Origin: an uncultured Collinsella sp.
GTDB lineage: Bacteria > Actinomycetota > Coriobacteriia > Coriobacteriales > Coriobacteriaceae
Direction of reading: 5' to 3'
DNA: 64,000 bases
Assembly: GCA_900757495.1 (NCBI GenBank)
Contig: CAAENX010000023.1
Coordinates: forward strand, 124,001 to 188,000
In this document: in pieces, positions 1 to 9,562 of the stretch
Layout: each line of letters begins with the position of its first letter
Position numbering within the stretch: position 1 is the first letter of the stretch
Made by a program: the position numbers and the translations under genes
The notes under the pieces: model-generated
The model's input: only the letters and a program-made list of their open reading frames with translations
Told to the model about the DNA's origin: nothing
Database searches by the model: none

Positions 1-2
1 AT

Positions 3-89
3 GAGCAAACCCTCGACGAGATCGAGACCATGCTCAAGGAAAAGGGCTACCTTGCCGATTTAATGCCCTACGAGGATGATTTGTCCTAG
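3..89 (+). CDS. C-terminal end of an unidentified gene
   Basis: Only the last 28 codons lie in the window, ending in TAG at 87-89. The visible tail is acidic (it ends in PYEDDLS) and gives no recognisable motif. The frame is chosen because it is open from the window edge to the stop and is followed 10 bp later by a strong terminator, as expected for a gene end. The ATG at position 1 is in another frame and stops at 61-63. Function cannot be assigned from this fragment. Confidence 0.6.
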   Translation, partial: EQTLDEIETMLKEKGYLADLMPYEDDLS

Positions 90-99
90 AACACATGCA

Positions 100-137
100 A
101 AAGGAGGCCTCCGCGGCGATGCGGAGGCCTCCTTTTT
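100..137 (+). terminator. Rho-independent terminator
   Basis: A 13-bp perfect GC-rich stem (AGGAGGCCTCCGC and its complement) with a 6-base loop is followed by five T. It ends the upstream + strand gene and faces the convergent ferredoxin gene. Confidence 0.9.
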
Positions 138-176
138 GTGCACGGTGTACTTTTGAGTGTGCAGGTGGGGGAGCTG

Positions 177-362
177 TTACTCCTCGACGATCTCGGTGAT
201 CGCGCCGGCGGGGCAAGCGTCCTGGCAAGCGCCACAGGCGACGCAGGAATCCTCGTCAGCGACGGTAGCGACGTCCTGGAGCTCCAGAACGCCAGCGGGG
301 CAGGAGTCGACGCAAACGCCACAAGCGATGCACTCGTCGGCATCAATTACGGGATGAGCCAT
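177..362 (-). CDS. 2[4Fe-4S] ferredoxin
   Basis: A 61-residue bacterial-type ferredoxin, a soluble low-potential electron carrier. Two cysteine clusters are visible, CIACGVCVDSCP near residue 11 and CVACGACQDACP near residue 41, each of the CxxCxxCxxxCP type that ligates one [4Fe-4S] cluster; the chain is acidic, as usual. The start at MAHPVIDADE is chosen because GAGAGGAAAC lies just upstream; the longer open frame would add 22 residues that precede this ribosome binding site. It is a single gene, convergent with the upstream gene. The redox partner is not shown; the Fe-S oxidoreductase at 17692 is one possibility by inference only. Confidence 0.93.
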   Translation of the reverse strand: MAHPVIDADECIACGVCVDSCPAGVLELQDVATVADEDSCVACGACQDACPAGAITEIVEE

Positions 363-429
363 GGTAGTTTCCTCTCTGTTGACCGACGCTACAGGCGATG
401 CGCGCCGGTTTGATTCGGGCAAAAACATA

Positions 430-905
430 CCACGGGAGCGACCGTTTGCAATACCCTCTGACCGGCATCTTCATACCGTTCGCCGAGTATGCCACGGCTT
501 ACTAAAAAACATGCAGGTGAGGCCGTTGAGCTGCGCAAATGTTAGCTACAGGTGACTTGAAATATAGGGCGATTGAGCGTGCTTGTGGAAAGCGCATCCC
601 ATTATTTGGCCGAAAAACGGGTCGAACTTTCCCCAGGGAAGCCCGGGGCCGCCATGTGCGCTCCCGAGCCCAAACCTCAGTCAACTCTACATAGATCTCA
701 ATAGATTTGCCGAGAACTCAAACAGTGCATCTACCTGCGCATTTGAGAACCTAAACTCTCAGAGATAAGAAATCTTATATGAATTGACTTAGATTTTGTA
801 TATTCCGGCCCATAAGGGGATACACTACATCCTGAAAGACAAGCCGAAGCGCCGCGCGACAGACCGTCGAGGCGGCGCGAACGCAAAAGAGAGAGGGAAT
901 TTCTA
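430..905. promoter_or_regulatory. Intergenic region and dnaK promoter/leader
   Basis: This gene-free stretch holds the dnaK control region. TTTGAG and ACTC half sites around 717-760 resemble, but do not match, the actinobacterial HAIR box (CTTGAGT-N7-ACTCAAG). The conserved operator-like block at 771-795 is listed separately. A TATATT at 799-804 is a candidate -10. The leader can fold a GCGCCGC/GCGGCGC stem (about 851-881) before the GAGAGGG ribosome binding site. The part from 430 to about 700 shows no convincing gene; short open frames there lack start signals. Confidence 0.55.
771..795. promoter_or_regulatory. Candidate HspR operator of dnaK
   Basis: A 25-base block reads AATCTTATAT, five variable bases, then GACTTAGATT, with AATCT/AGATT as inverted ends. 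The same 10+5+10 layout recurs upstream of clpB at 9448-9472 with both 10-base halves identical. Since hspR is in this locus and dnaK and clpB are the classic HspR targets in actinobacteria, this is probably its binding site. The sequence departs from the textbook HAIR element, so the regulator assignment is inference. Confidence 0.6.
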
Positions 906-2798
<1,893 letters not shown>

Positions 2799-2800
2799 TC

Positions 2801-3643
2801 ATGTCCGCCCGTAAAGCTCGCACGGAGGCGGCTGCCACCGGCGCCGCCCCCGTTGACTCTGAGGAGAAGGACGTGAAGATTCCCGTAGAGGCCGTCGACG
2901 ATACCGAGGCCAACGAGGCCGAGGCCGCCGAGGCTGCCGAGAACCAGGTAGAGGATTCCAACAAGGAGGCGACGATGACCGAGGACGAGATGGTGGAAGC
3001 TGCTATCCGCGCCGGTGAGGAAGCCGCCGACAACGACTTTAAGCTCAAGTTCGAGCAGGCCCAAAAGGAGCTTGCCGACGTGCGCCGCGAGCTCGATGCT
3101 GCGGCAGAGGCCCAGAAGGCCGCCGAGGACAAGGCAAAGGACGCCACCGAGCGTACCGCCCGTCTGCAGGCCGACTGGGAGAACTTCCGTCGCCGCACTG
3201 CCAACGAGCGTATCGCCGAGCGCGAGCGCGCGACCGAGAAGCTTGTCACCGCGCTGTTGCCGGTGGTTGACGATATCGAGCGCGCGATTGACCATGCCCG
3301 CAGCCAGGAGCTCGCCGACGACTTTAAGCAGTTCGTCGATGGCGTTGACGCGGTACATGCCAAGCTGCTCGATGTGTTTGCGCACGAGGGCGTTGAGCCC
3401 ATCGACCCCAAGGGCGAGACGTTCGATCCGCTCGAGCACCAGGCTGTGGGTCGCGTCGAGGACGCATCGCAGTACGACGAGACCGTCAACGACGTGTACC
3501 AGAAGGGCTACCGCATGGCGGATCGCATCCTGCGCTCCGCGATGGTGACGGTGACCTACGGTGGCGAGAAGCGCCCCGCACCGGAGCCCGAAGCGGCGCC
3601 CGAGGATGCTGCGGCCGATACGGCTGAGAGCACCGAGGAGTAA
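2801..3643 (+). CDS. grpE: Nucleotide exchange factor GrpE
   Basis: A 280-residue GrpE, which releases ADP from DnaK. The first 80 or so residues are an acidic low-complexity extension rich in E, A and D, longer than in E. coli GrpE. A long coiled coil follows (about 85-150), then the conserved segment LQADWENFRRR and the beta-domain with HEGVEPIDPKGETFDPLEHQAV and VYQKGYRMADRILRSAMVTV. The start is 2 bases after the dnaK stop, so it is translationally linked with dnaK. It is followed by a strong hairpin terminator, which suggests that dnaJ expression is reduced or separately controlled. Confidence 0.97.
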   Translation: MSARKARTEAAATGAAPVDSEEKDVKIPVEAVDDTEANEAEAAEAAENQVEDSNKEATMTEDEMVEAAIRAGEEAADNDFKLKFEQAQKELADVRRELDAAAEAQKAAEDKAKDATERTARLQADWENFRRRTANERIAERERATEKLVTALLPVVDDIERAIDHARSQELADDFKQFVDGVDAVHAKLLDVFAHEGVEPIDPKGETFDPLEHQAVGRVEDASQYDETVNDVYQKGYRMADRILRSAMVTVTYGGEKRPAPEPEAAPEDAAADTAESTEE

Positions 3644-3648
3644 TTGAG

Positions 3649-3680
3649 AAGGGCCCCGGGGCAACACCCGGGGCCCTTTC
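3649..3680 (+). terminator. Terminator or attenuator between grpE and dnaJ
   Basis: A perfect 10-bp GGGCCCCGGG/CCCGGGGCCC stem with a 6-base loop is followed by TTT. The short T tract suggests partial termination, which would lower dnaJ-hspR relative to dnaK-grpE; a leaky attenuator is as likely as a full terminator. Confidence 0.7.
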
Positions 3681-3750
3681 TGGCCTAGTGCCATATGAAA
3701 GCATGAGCCGCCGTCTGCTGGGCGGCGGATGAAACAGGAGAGGAGCTACG

Positions 3751-4716
3751 ATGGCTGCAGGCAAAACCTTCTATGACATCCTGGGCGTATCCAAGAGCGC
3801 CTCCGACAAAGAGATCAAGAGCGCGTTTCGCAAGCTCGCGCAAAAATATCACCCCGATGCCGGCGGCGACGAGGCCAAGTTCAAGGAGATCAGCGAGGCC
3901 TACGAGACGCTTTCGGACGAGAAGAAGCGCAAAGAGTATGACCAGATGCTCATGTTTGGCGGCATGCCGGGCGCAGGCGGCGCGTATGGCGGCGGCTACG
4001 GTGCCGGCGCGGGCGCCAGCGGCTGGGGCGATATCTTCGACAGCATCTTTAGCGGCAACGGCGCCTGGGGCAGCGATTGGGGCTCGGGCTTTGCCGGGGC
4101 TGCGGGCGCTGCCGGTGCCGGCGCTGGCCGCAGCCGTGCTCGCAAGGGCGGCGACCTGTCGCTGACTGTCGATGTGACGGCTGAGGACGCGTTTCGCGGC
4201 GTGACGCACAAGGTCACCTACCGCATTCCCTCGACGGGCGAGCAGCAGACCATTACGGTCTCGGTGCCCGCGGGCGCGGTCGACGGCGGCAAGCTGCGCT
4301 ACAAGCGTCGCGGCGAGTACGGCGTTGCCGGCGGCGAGCGCGGCGACCTGGTCGTGACCACGCACGTGGAGGAGCACCCGCTGTTTAAACGCAAAGGTGC
4401 CGACGTGACCATGGAGGTACCGGTCTCGGTCTACGAGGCGGCGCTCGGCTGCACGGTGGACGTGCCCACGCCCGGCGGGGCGACGGTTCGCCTGAAGGTT
4501 CCCGCGGGTACCCAGACGGGCAAGAAGTTCCGCTTTAAGGAGATGGGCGCGCCCGACGTTAAGCACCGTGGCCGTACGGGAGCGCTGCTCGTCGAGATCA
4601 AGGTGCAGGTTCCCACGAACCTGTCTGACGACGAGCGCGATGCCATGACCAAGCTGCGTGAGGTCGACACGCGCGACTATCGCGAGAAGGTCAACCGTTA
4701 CAAGGCGACGTACTAG
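3751..4716 (+). CDS. dnaJ: DnaJ-family co-chaperone without zinc finger
   Basis: A 321-residue J-domain protein that stimulates DnaK ATPase. The J domain (about 5-68) has the diagnostic HPD (YHPDAGG) and the helix KFKEISEAYETLSD. A glycine/alanine-rich linker (about 75-125) follows, then two beta-barrel substrate-binding domains (for example LSLTVDVTAEDAFRGV and VEEHPLFKRKGADV). The four CxxCxGxG repeats of type I DnaJ are absent, so it is type II, CbpA-like in layout. A good ribosome binding site (AGGAGAGG) precedes the ATG. Its place between grpE and hspR matches the actinobacterial dnaK operon. Confidence 0.95.
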   Translation: MAAGKTFYDILGVSKSASDKEIKSAFRKLAQKYHPDAGGDEAKFKEISEAYETLSDEKKRKEYDQMLMFGGMPGAGGAYGGGYGAGAGASGWGDIFDSIFSGNGAWGSDWGSGFAGAAGAAGAGAGRSRARKGGDLSLTVDVTAEDAFRGVTHKVTYRIPSTGEQQTITVSVPAGAVDGGKLRYKRRGEYGVAGGERGDLVVTTHVEEHPLFKRKGADVTMEVPVSVYEAALGCTVDVPTPGGATVRLKVPAGTQTGKKFRFKEMGAPDVKHRGRTGALLVEIKVQVPTNLSDDERDAMTKLREVDTRDYREKVNRYKATY

Positions 4717-4789
4717 GGCGGTTGCGTGGCCCACGGGCTGGCCGCAGGCTTATGATGGACGATAGTGAGACGGAAAGGGGTCAGGTAGC

Positions 4790-5206
4790 ATGGCCGAGGA
4801 CAATAGGAACAAACCGCTGTACATGATCAGCGTGGCGGCCGAGCTGACCGGCATGCATCCGCAGACTCTGCGCGTCTACGAGTCCAAGGGCCTGGTGAAC
4901 CCCCAGCGCTCGGGCGGCAACACGCGTCTGTATTCGCGTGCCGATATCGAGCGCCTGGAGCTCATCAACCAACTGACCGACGAGGGCATCAACCTTGCCG
5001 GCGTGGTGCGCATCCTCGATATGAAGGAGCGTGCCGAGGAGCGCGAGCGCGAGAACGAGAAGCTCCGCGCCCGCGTACGCCAGCTCGAGGACGAGCTGCA
5101 CGAGTACAAGATGCAAAAGAAGATCACCGCCCTGGCCCCGCGCGACGGCTCGGTCAACCCCGAGCAAGTCATGCGCAAACTACTGGGCGCCGGCGGGGAT
5201 CTGTAG
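4790..5206 (+). CDS. hspR: Heat-shock repressor HspR (MerR family)
   Basis: A 138-residue MerR-type regulator. The winged helix-turn-helix at the N-terminus (YMISVAAELTGMHPQTLRVYESKGLV, then GGNTRLYS) is typical of HspR. The segment DIERLELINQLTDEGINLAGV and a charged coiled coil (about 82-112) complete the family pattern. In Streptomyces and Mycobacterium, HspR represses dnaK and clpB with DnaK as co-repressor, and is encoded last in the dnaK operon as here. Candidate sites are at 771-795 and 9448-9472. AAAGGGG precedes the ATG. A long hairpin element begins right after the stop. Confidence 0.95.
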   Translation: MAEDNRNKPLYMISVAAELTGMHPQTLRVYESKGLVNPQRSGGNTRLYSRADIERLELINQLTDEGINLAGVVRILDMKERAEERERENEKLRARVRQLEDELHEYKMQKKITALAPRDGSVNPEQVMRKLLGAGGDL

Positions 5207-5207
5207 T

Positions 5208-5345
5208 TACGCGGTTTTACCAAACCGCGTAACGGCTCGACGCTGCGCGGGCCGCATTTGGACAATCTGACGTTCAACTTCAAGGGCGCGACCAGAAGGT
5301 CAGCGCCCTTTCGTTTCACGTCACCTTGTCTCAAATGCGGCCCGC
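5208..5345. repeat. Intergenic long-hairpin element, copy 1
   Basis: Directly after the hspR stop a perfect 12-bp stem (GTTACGCGGTTT, loop TACC, complement) is followed by a 99-base imperfect palindrome. Arm GCGGGCCGCATTTG (5247-5260) pairs with 5332-5345, and the inner AAGGGCGC pairs with GCGCCCTT plus a TT tail (5282-5312), which could act as the hspR terminator. The layout and the boundary words CGACGCTGCGCGG and GCTCGCTG recur at 20478-20620. No coding capacity is evident. Confidence 0.75.
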
Positions 5346-5398
5346 TCGCTGTCCGTCCTCTACCTGCGACGTTGCTTTGGTTGGCACTTGGGGAGGTA

Positions 5399-5428
5399 GT
5401 CATTGGGGACGTTCTTAAATGACTAGTC
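5399..5428. repeat. Half copy of a palindromic repeat (TTGGGGACGTTCTTAAA type)
   Basis: TTGGGGACGTTCTTAAA followed by TGACTAGTC matches the left half of the complete palindrome at 21097-21150. Degenerate copies sit at the stops of the genes ending at 24749 and 44146. This is a dispersed extragenic repeat. Confidence 0.7.
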
Positions 5429-5496
5429 GAAAGGGACACTCTTGCACCAAATCTGCCGGCCCACACCGGACTCGTCCTATGCTTTACTGAGATAAA

Positions 5497-7899
5497 GTGA
5501 ACGTGCAGATTCGTAACCCACTCGCAACCGTTCTATGGCACGATATTGAACGAATGTATGCTATGCGCCCAAATCTTTTGGGCAGAGTGGGAGACAGTAT
5601 GGTCAAGCTGTACGAGGACGGCATCTACCTGCGCGGCGGCAGCGAGGTTGTGCCTGCGGCCGAGGCCGCTGAGCGTGGCATTACGCAGACGCCCGAGGAT
5701 GCCAAGCGCGGCACCATCGCGTATTCGATCCTCCAGGCACACAATACGTCCGGTGACCCCGAGGCGCTCAAGATTCGCTTCGATGCCATGGCGAGCCACG
5801 ACATCACCTTTGTCGGCATCATCCAGACGGCGCGCGCCTCGGGCATGGAGCAGTTCCCGCTGCCCTACGTGCTCACCAACTGCCACAACTCGCTGTGCGC
5901 CGTGGGCGGCACCATCAACGAGGACGATCACGTCTTTGGTCTCTCGGCTGCCAAGAAGTACGGCGGCATCTTCGTCCCGCCGCACATCGCCGTCATCCAC
6001 TCCTTTATGCGTGAGAACTTCGCCGGCTGCGGCAAGATGATCCTGGGTTCCGACTCGCACACCCGTTACGGTGCCCTGGGCACCATGGCCGTGGGTGAGG
6101 GCGGCGGCGAGCTGGCCAAGCAGCTGCTGCGCGACACCTACGATGTAGCCTACCCCGGCGTCGTGGCCATCTACCTCACGGGCGCCCCGCGCCCCGGTGT
6201 CGGTCCGCACGATGTGGCACTCGCCATCATCCGTGCCGTCTTTGCCAAGGGCTACGTTAAGAACAAGGTCATGGAGTTTGTAGGCCCCGGTATCGCGAGC
6301 ATGACGACCGACTACCGCAACGGCGTCGACGTCATGACCACCGAGACCACCTGCCTGTCGAGCATCTGGGCCACCGACGAGGACACGCACGCATTCCTGA
6401 CCATGCACGGCCGCGGCGACGACTACCGTGAGCTCAAGCCCGCCGATGTCGCCTACTACGACGGCTGCGTCGAGGTCGATCTGTCGAGCATCAAGCCCAT
6501 GATCGCGCTGCCGTTCCATCCTTCCAACGGCTTTGAGATCGACGAGCTCAACGAGAACCTCGAGGACATCCTTTACGAGGTGGAGCTCGGGGCCGCCAAG
6601 ATCGGCGAGGGCAAGACACACTTTAGCCTGCTCGACAAGGTCGTCGACGGCAAGCTGCACGTGCAGCAGGGCGTTATCGCCGGCTGCTCGGGCGGCAACT
6701 ACGACTCCGTGGTCCAGGCTGCCCGCGTGCTCAAGGGCGCCAACACCGGCTGCGGCGAGTTCTCGCTGTCGGTCTATCCCACGAGCCAGCCCGTGGCACT
6801 CGAGCTTACACGCCGCGGCTATATCTACGATTTGATGGAGGCCGGCGCGATTGTGCGCACGGCATTCTGCGGCCCGTGCTTTGGTGCCGGCGACACGCCT
6901 GCCAACAACGGCCTTTCGATCCGCCACACCACGCGCAACTTCCCCAACCGCGAGGGTTCCAAGCCGGGTAATGGCCAGCTGAGTGCCGTGGCCCTGATGG
7001 ACGCCCGCTCCATTGCGGCGACGGCTGCCAACGGCGGCGTCCTGACGCCGGCGACGGACCTGCCCGAGGAGACTTGGGATGAGGCCTGCGAGTACACCTT
7101 TGACGACGCGCCGTACAAAAAGCGCGTGTACTGGGGCTTTGGCAAGGCGGAGCCTGCCGACGAGCTGGTCGAAGGCCCCAACATCAAGCCGTGGCCCGCG
7201 ATGGAGCCGCTCGGCGACGATATCCTGCTCAAGGTGTGCTCCAAGATCATGGACCCGGTCACCACGACCGACGAGCTCATTCCCTCGGGCGAGACGAGCT
7301 CCTTCCGCTCCAACCCACTGGGCCTGGCCGAGTTTACGCTGAGCCGTCGCGATCCGGCCTACGTGGGCCGCTCCAAGGAGGTCGACGCCGTGGAGAAGCG
7401 CCGCGTGGCCGGAGAGGCCGCGGGCGACCTGGCGGCGCTCGATGCCGAGCTTGCAGGCGTGTTTGAGGCACTGGCCGGCTCGGGTGTCGCGGCCGATGCC
7501 AAGGCGACCGAGTACGGCTCCATGCTCTATGCCAAGAAGCCGGGTGACGGTTCTGCCCGCGAGCAGGCCGCGAGCTGCCAGCGAGTGATCGGCGGCCTGG
7601 CCAACATCGTCCACGAGTACGCCACCAAGCGTTATCGCTCCAACGTGATGAACTGGGGCATGGTGCCCTTTCAGATGGAGGCCGAGCCCAACTTTGAGGT
7701 GGGCGATTACGTCTTTGTGCCGGGTATCCGCGCCGCGCTCGACGGAGACCTAAAGGACATCGCCGCCTACGTGGTGCGCGCCGACGGTGCGGTTGAGCAG
7801 ATTGAGCTCTACATTGCCGATATGACGGCCGAGGAGCGTGCCATCGTCAAGGCCGGCTGTCTGATCAACTACAACAAGTTCAAGGCCGCTGCCGAGTAA
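5497..7899 (+). CDS. Aconitase-family hydratase (YbhJ-like)
   Basis: An 800-residue protein of the aconitase/isopropylmalate dehydratase superfamily, probably a [4Fe-4S] hydratase acting on a small carboxylic acid. Candidate cluster ligands are Cys397 (AGCSGGNYD) and the pair Cys458/Cys461 (CGPCFGAGD); SDSHTRYGALGTMAVGEGG is the conserved substrate segment. The swivel domain is C-terminal, as in aconitase A. Length and layout are closest to E. coli YbhJ, whose substrate is not established, so true aconitase activity is not claimed. The start is uncertain: GTG 5497 is the longest, ATG 5554 is possible, and ATG 5599 has the best ribosome binding site (GGGAGA). Single gene, ended by the hairpins at 7915-8075. 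Confidence 0.85.
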   Translation: MNVQIRNPLATVLWHDIERMYAMRPNLLGRVGDSMVKLYEDGIYLRGGSEVVPAAEAAERGITQTPEDAKRGTIAYSILQAHNTSGDPEALKIRFDAMASHDITFVGIIQTARASGMEQFPLPYVLTNCHNSLCAVGGTINEDDHVFGLSAAKKYGGIFVPPHIAVIHSFMRENFAGCGKMILGSDSHTRYGALGTMAVGEGGGELAKQLLRDTYDVAYPGVVAIYLTGAPRPGVGPHDVALAIIRAVFAKGYVKNKVMEFVGPGIASMTTDYRNGVDVMTTETTCLSSIWATDEDTHAFLTMHGRGDDYRELKPADVAYYDGCVEVDLSSIKPMIALPFHPSNGFEIDELNENLEDILYEVELGAAKIGEGKTHFSLLDKVVDGKLHVQQGVIAGCSGGNYDSVVQAARVLKGANTGCGEFSLSVYPTSQPVALELTRRGYIYDLMEAGAIVRTAFCGPCFGAGDTPANNGLSIRHTTRNFPNREGSKPGNGQLSAVALMDARSIAATAANGGVLTPATDLPEETWDEACEYTFDDAPYKKRVYWGFGKAEPADELVEGPNIKPWPAMEPLGDDILLKVCSKIMDPVTTTDELIPSGETSSFRSNPLGLAEFTLSRRDPAYVGRSKEVDAVEKRRVAGEAAGDLAALDAELAGVFEALAGSGVAADAKATEYGSMLYAKKPGDGSAREQAASCQRVIGGLANIVHEYATKRYRSNVMNWGMVPFQMEAEPNFEVGDYVFVPGIRAALDGDLKDIAAYVVRADGAVEQIELYIADMTAEERAIVKAGCLINYNKFKAAAE

Positions 7900-7914
7900 C
7901 GCACTTAATTGTCC

Positions 7915-7986
7915 GCCCGGGGCCACCCTTTCCCGCCCGCTCACGCGCTTCGCGAGGGTCGCGTTCGGCAAAGGGTGGCCCCGGGC
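7915..7986. repeat. Long hairpin after the hydratase gene
   Basis: Perfect 17-bp arms, GCCCGGGGCCACCCTTT at 7915-7931 and the complement at 7970-7986, enclose 38 bases that can fold a smaller CGCG-rich stem. No T tract follows, so it is not a simple terminator; a T-tailed one comes at 8044-8075. Confidence 0.7.
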
Positions 7987-7997
7987 TACGTTTCTGC

Positions 7998-8089
7998 GTT
8001 CTCGTTGGGTCTTGAGGGACGCTAATAAATAGACTTGCTTGATGCCGCCTCTTTTTATTGGGGCGGCTTCTTTTTGGACCACCACAAAG
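7998..8089. repeat. Left copy of an imperfect direct repeat of about 92 bp
   Basis: The stretch GTTCTCGTTGG...TTGATG...CGCCTCTTTT...GGACCACCACAAAGG recurs at 9126-9219 in the same order and orientation, about three quarters identical by eye. The two copies flank the membrane protein gene at 8109-8756. Confidence 0.65.
8044..8075 (+). terminator. Rho-independent terminator
   Basis: GCCGCC pairs with GGCGGC across a T-rich loop and is followed by TTCTTTTT. It lies within the direct repeat and probably ends the hydratase transcript. The equivalent position in the second repeat copy has lost the pairing. Confidence 0.65.
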
Positions 8090-8108
8090 GTGCCTGTCCG
8101 GCGGGTTC

Positions 8109-8756
8109 TTATTTCGATGGGGTCCAGGTTATCTCATCGTCAAATAGCCAAGTGCGTGCTGAGCCGCTGTCGCGCGCTGTCTGCGGATCGGGCTCGCAGG
8201 TTTGTTCGTAGGCATCCTCGGTACACCGATCCATAAAATCGACGACTGCCGTCTGGTCGCCTTCCATGACGTAGATCACGTTGCCATCCGAGATATAGAC
8301 TCCCGGCCCTTCGTTGTCCACGTAGCCGGGGTCGTATGAAACGTTGCACAGTCTGCTCCCGTTTGCCGCATCGAGTTCAAGGGTCGAATAATACCCGCCA
8401 TTCATTTGGCCTTTCTTGGCTCGATATATTGCGGCGCCGTACCATCGCTTAAACGTCTTGCCTTTGAGTAAACTGGTTGCCTTGCCGATAAGCTGCTCAT
8501 CTTGGGTATAGCGCGTGGCTCCAAGTTCGATTCTGGGATAGTTACTGACCCCAAGCGCTGCGGGCGTACCGTCGAAATCGACGGTGATTGAATCGGGTTT
8601 GACGATATCGGTGAGGATTTCGATGGGGTAGCTTACGGTTTCAACCGCCGCCTGCGTTGCCGAGGCGGGGAGAAATGCGAGATAGATAATGCCCACGCCG
8701 ACTGCGGTAATTGCAAACGCTAAGACGAGCAGGCCGGTATAGGTGGAGCGTTTCAC
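8109..8756 (-). CDS. Membrane-anchored protein of unknown function
   Basis: About 215 residues, with one hydrophobic segment near the N-terminus (GLLVLAFAITAVGVGIIYLAFL) and a mainly polar extracytoplasmic part with two well-spaced cysteines near the C-terminus (RCTEDAYEQTCEP) that could form a disulfide. The GTG at 8756 (VKRSTYTG) is preferred because GAGG stands 10 bases upstream; the ATG at 8783 has no ribosome binding site. No family is recognised. It stands alone, converges with the hydratase gene and is flanked by the direct repeats at 7998 and 9126, so it may have moved or been duplicated as a unit. Confidence 0.75.
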   Translation of the reverse strand: MKRSTYTGLLVLAFAITAVGVGIIYLAFLPASATQAAVETVSYPIEILTDIVKPDSITVDFDGTPAALGVSNYPRIELGATRYTQDEQLIGKATSLLKGKTFKRWYGAAIYRAKKGQMNGGYYSTLELDAANGSRLCNVSYDPGYVDNEGPGVYISDGNVIYVMEGDQTAVVDFMDRCTEDAYEQTCEPDPQTARDSGSARTWLFDDEITWTPSK

Positions 8757-9204
8757 GGCGGGTACCTCGCAAACAGCATGCATTCATTAAGATAAGTGAT
8801 ACCAGCTTACAACAATATTCAAAAGAAAGCGACCGCCCGGAATGAGAGGGCTAAAAGGCCCTATTGGGCTTCGATTTGATCTCTAATAGGAATATTTGCC
8901 TCCCCTCATTCTGGGCGAGGGGTCAAAAAATGAGTTCACGAGTTTTGCGCAATACTATTCTCACTAAACTCGCTATTTTCACTATAAGCACTATAAAAAC
9001 GACAGGGACGATGACGAGAAAGTTGTGGCGTACGATAGCCAAGTCGTTTAGGCCGGCACCCTTGTCTTGAATCTCCATCTATATCTGCGCGAACGGGCTA
9101 TCGGTGGCTCTCGATTTTGTCGCTGTGTTCTCGTTGGATCTTGGGATCGCCAAACGTAGACTGGGCTTGATGTCGCCTCTTTTAATCGGGGCCGATTCTT
9201 CTCT

Positions 9205-9241
9205 GGACCACCACAAAGGGGACGGGCACCTTTGTGGTGGT
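9205..9241. repeat. Palindromic repeat (ACCACCACAAAGG type)
   Basis: ACCACCACAAAGG, a 9-base spacer and the exact complement CCTTTGTGGTGGT form a hairpin. A half copy with the same first arm and a TGCCTGTCC tail is at 8077-8099. This looks like a REP-type extragenic palindrome. Confidence 0.7.
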
Positions 9242-9245
9242 TCCG

Positions 9246-9384
9246 TTTGTCTCGATCTGTAACAGTTAGACCCTAATTTGCCGAGTAGATGTTACAGATC
9301 GAGACAAACGGGCGCCGCTGAACAATTCGTCTCGATCTGTAACATCTAGGATCAAAAATGGCTGCTAGATGTTACAGATCGAGA
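9246..9384. repeat. Two tandem palindromes sharing a 16-bp arm
   Basis: GTCTCGATCTGTAACA occurs at about 9249 and 9332 on the + strand, each followed by its complement (about 9291-9306 and 9369-9384). The result is two stem-loops with different loops of 15-26 bases. Such paired inverted units resemble bacterial interspersed mosaic elements. Confidence 0.75.
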
Positions 9385-9447
9385 CGGTAGTACGCCTGGG
9401 CAGCGGCGGGCTGACATCTCAGTACCCTATCCATCAATCACTCAGAA

Positions 9448-9472
9448 AATCTTATATATAGAGACTTAGATT
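9448..9472. promoter_or_regulatory. Candidate HspR operator of clpB
   Basis: AATCTTATAT, five bases, GACTTAGATT: both halves are identical to the block upstream of dnaK (771-795). TATAAG at 9477-9482 is a possible -10, so a bound repressor would cover the promoter. Confidence 0.6.
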
Positions 9473-9562
9473 TGTGTATAAGATCGCGCAAAGCTGGCAA
9501 CAATACTTCTCGAACAACGTGAAGCCGCCCCGTAGGGCGGCCGCCCCAAGAGAGGTGATTCC

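Larger units (their letters stand above)
8784..9562. other. Gene-free region packed with inverted repeats, then the clpB promoter
   Basis: No gene is supported; a 68-codon open frame at 8864 has no ribosome binding site or motif. Contents are: an inverted repeat with arms CGCCCGGAATGAG (8834) and CTCATTCTGGGCG (8905); the right direct-repeat copy 9126-9219; an ACCACCACAAAGG palindrome 9205-9241; two palindromes built on GTCTCGATCTGTAACA (9246-9310 and 9328-9384); and the clpB operator and promoter region (9448-9482) with a GCCGCCC/GGGCGGC leader hairpin near 9525-9541. Confidence 0.7.

Noticed and set aside
502..768. Open frames upstream of dnaK on both strands
   Set aside because: Short, without start signals, and overlapping the promoter and operator region.
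5497..7899. True aconitase (acnA)
   Set aside because: Length, motif spacing and the CSGG and CGPC contexts fit the YbhJ-like hydratase branch better; the substrate cannot be read from sequence.
8864..9070. 68-codon open frame between the membrane protein gene and clpB
   Set aside because: No ribosome binding site, no recognisable motif, and it runs through a decayed inverted repeat.
9246..9384. Possible CRISPR array
   Set aside because: The repeats alternate in orientation and form hairpin pairs; there are no regularly spaced direct repeats or cas genes.
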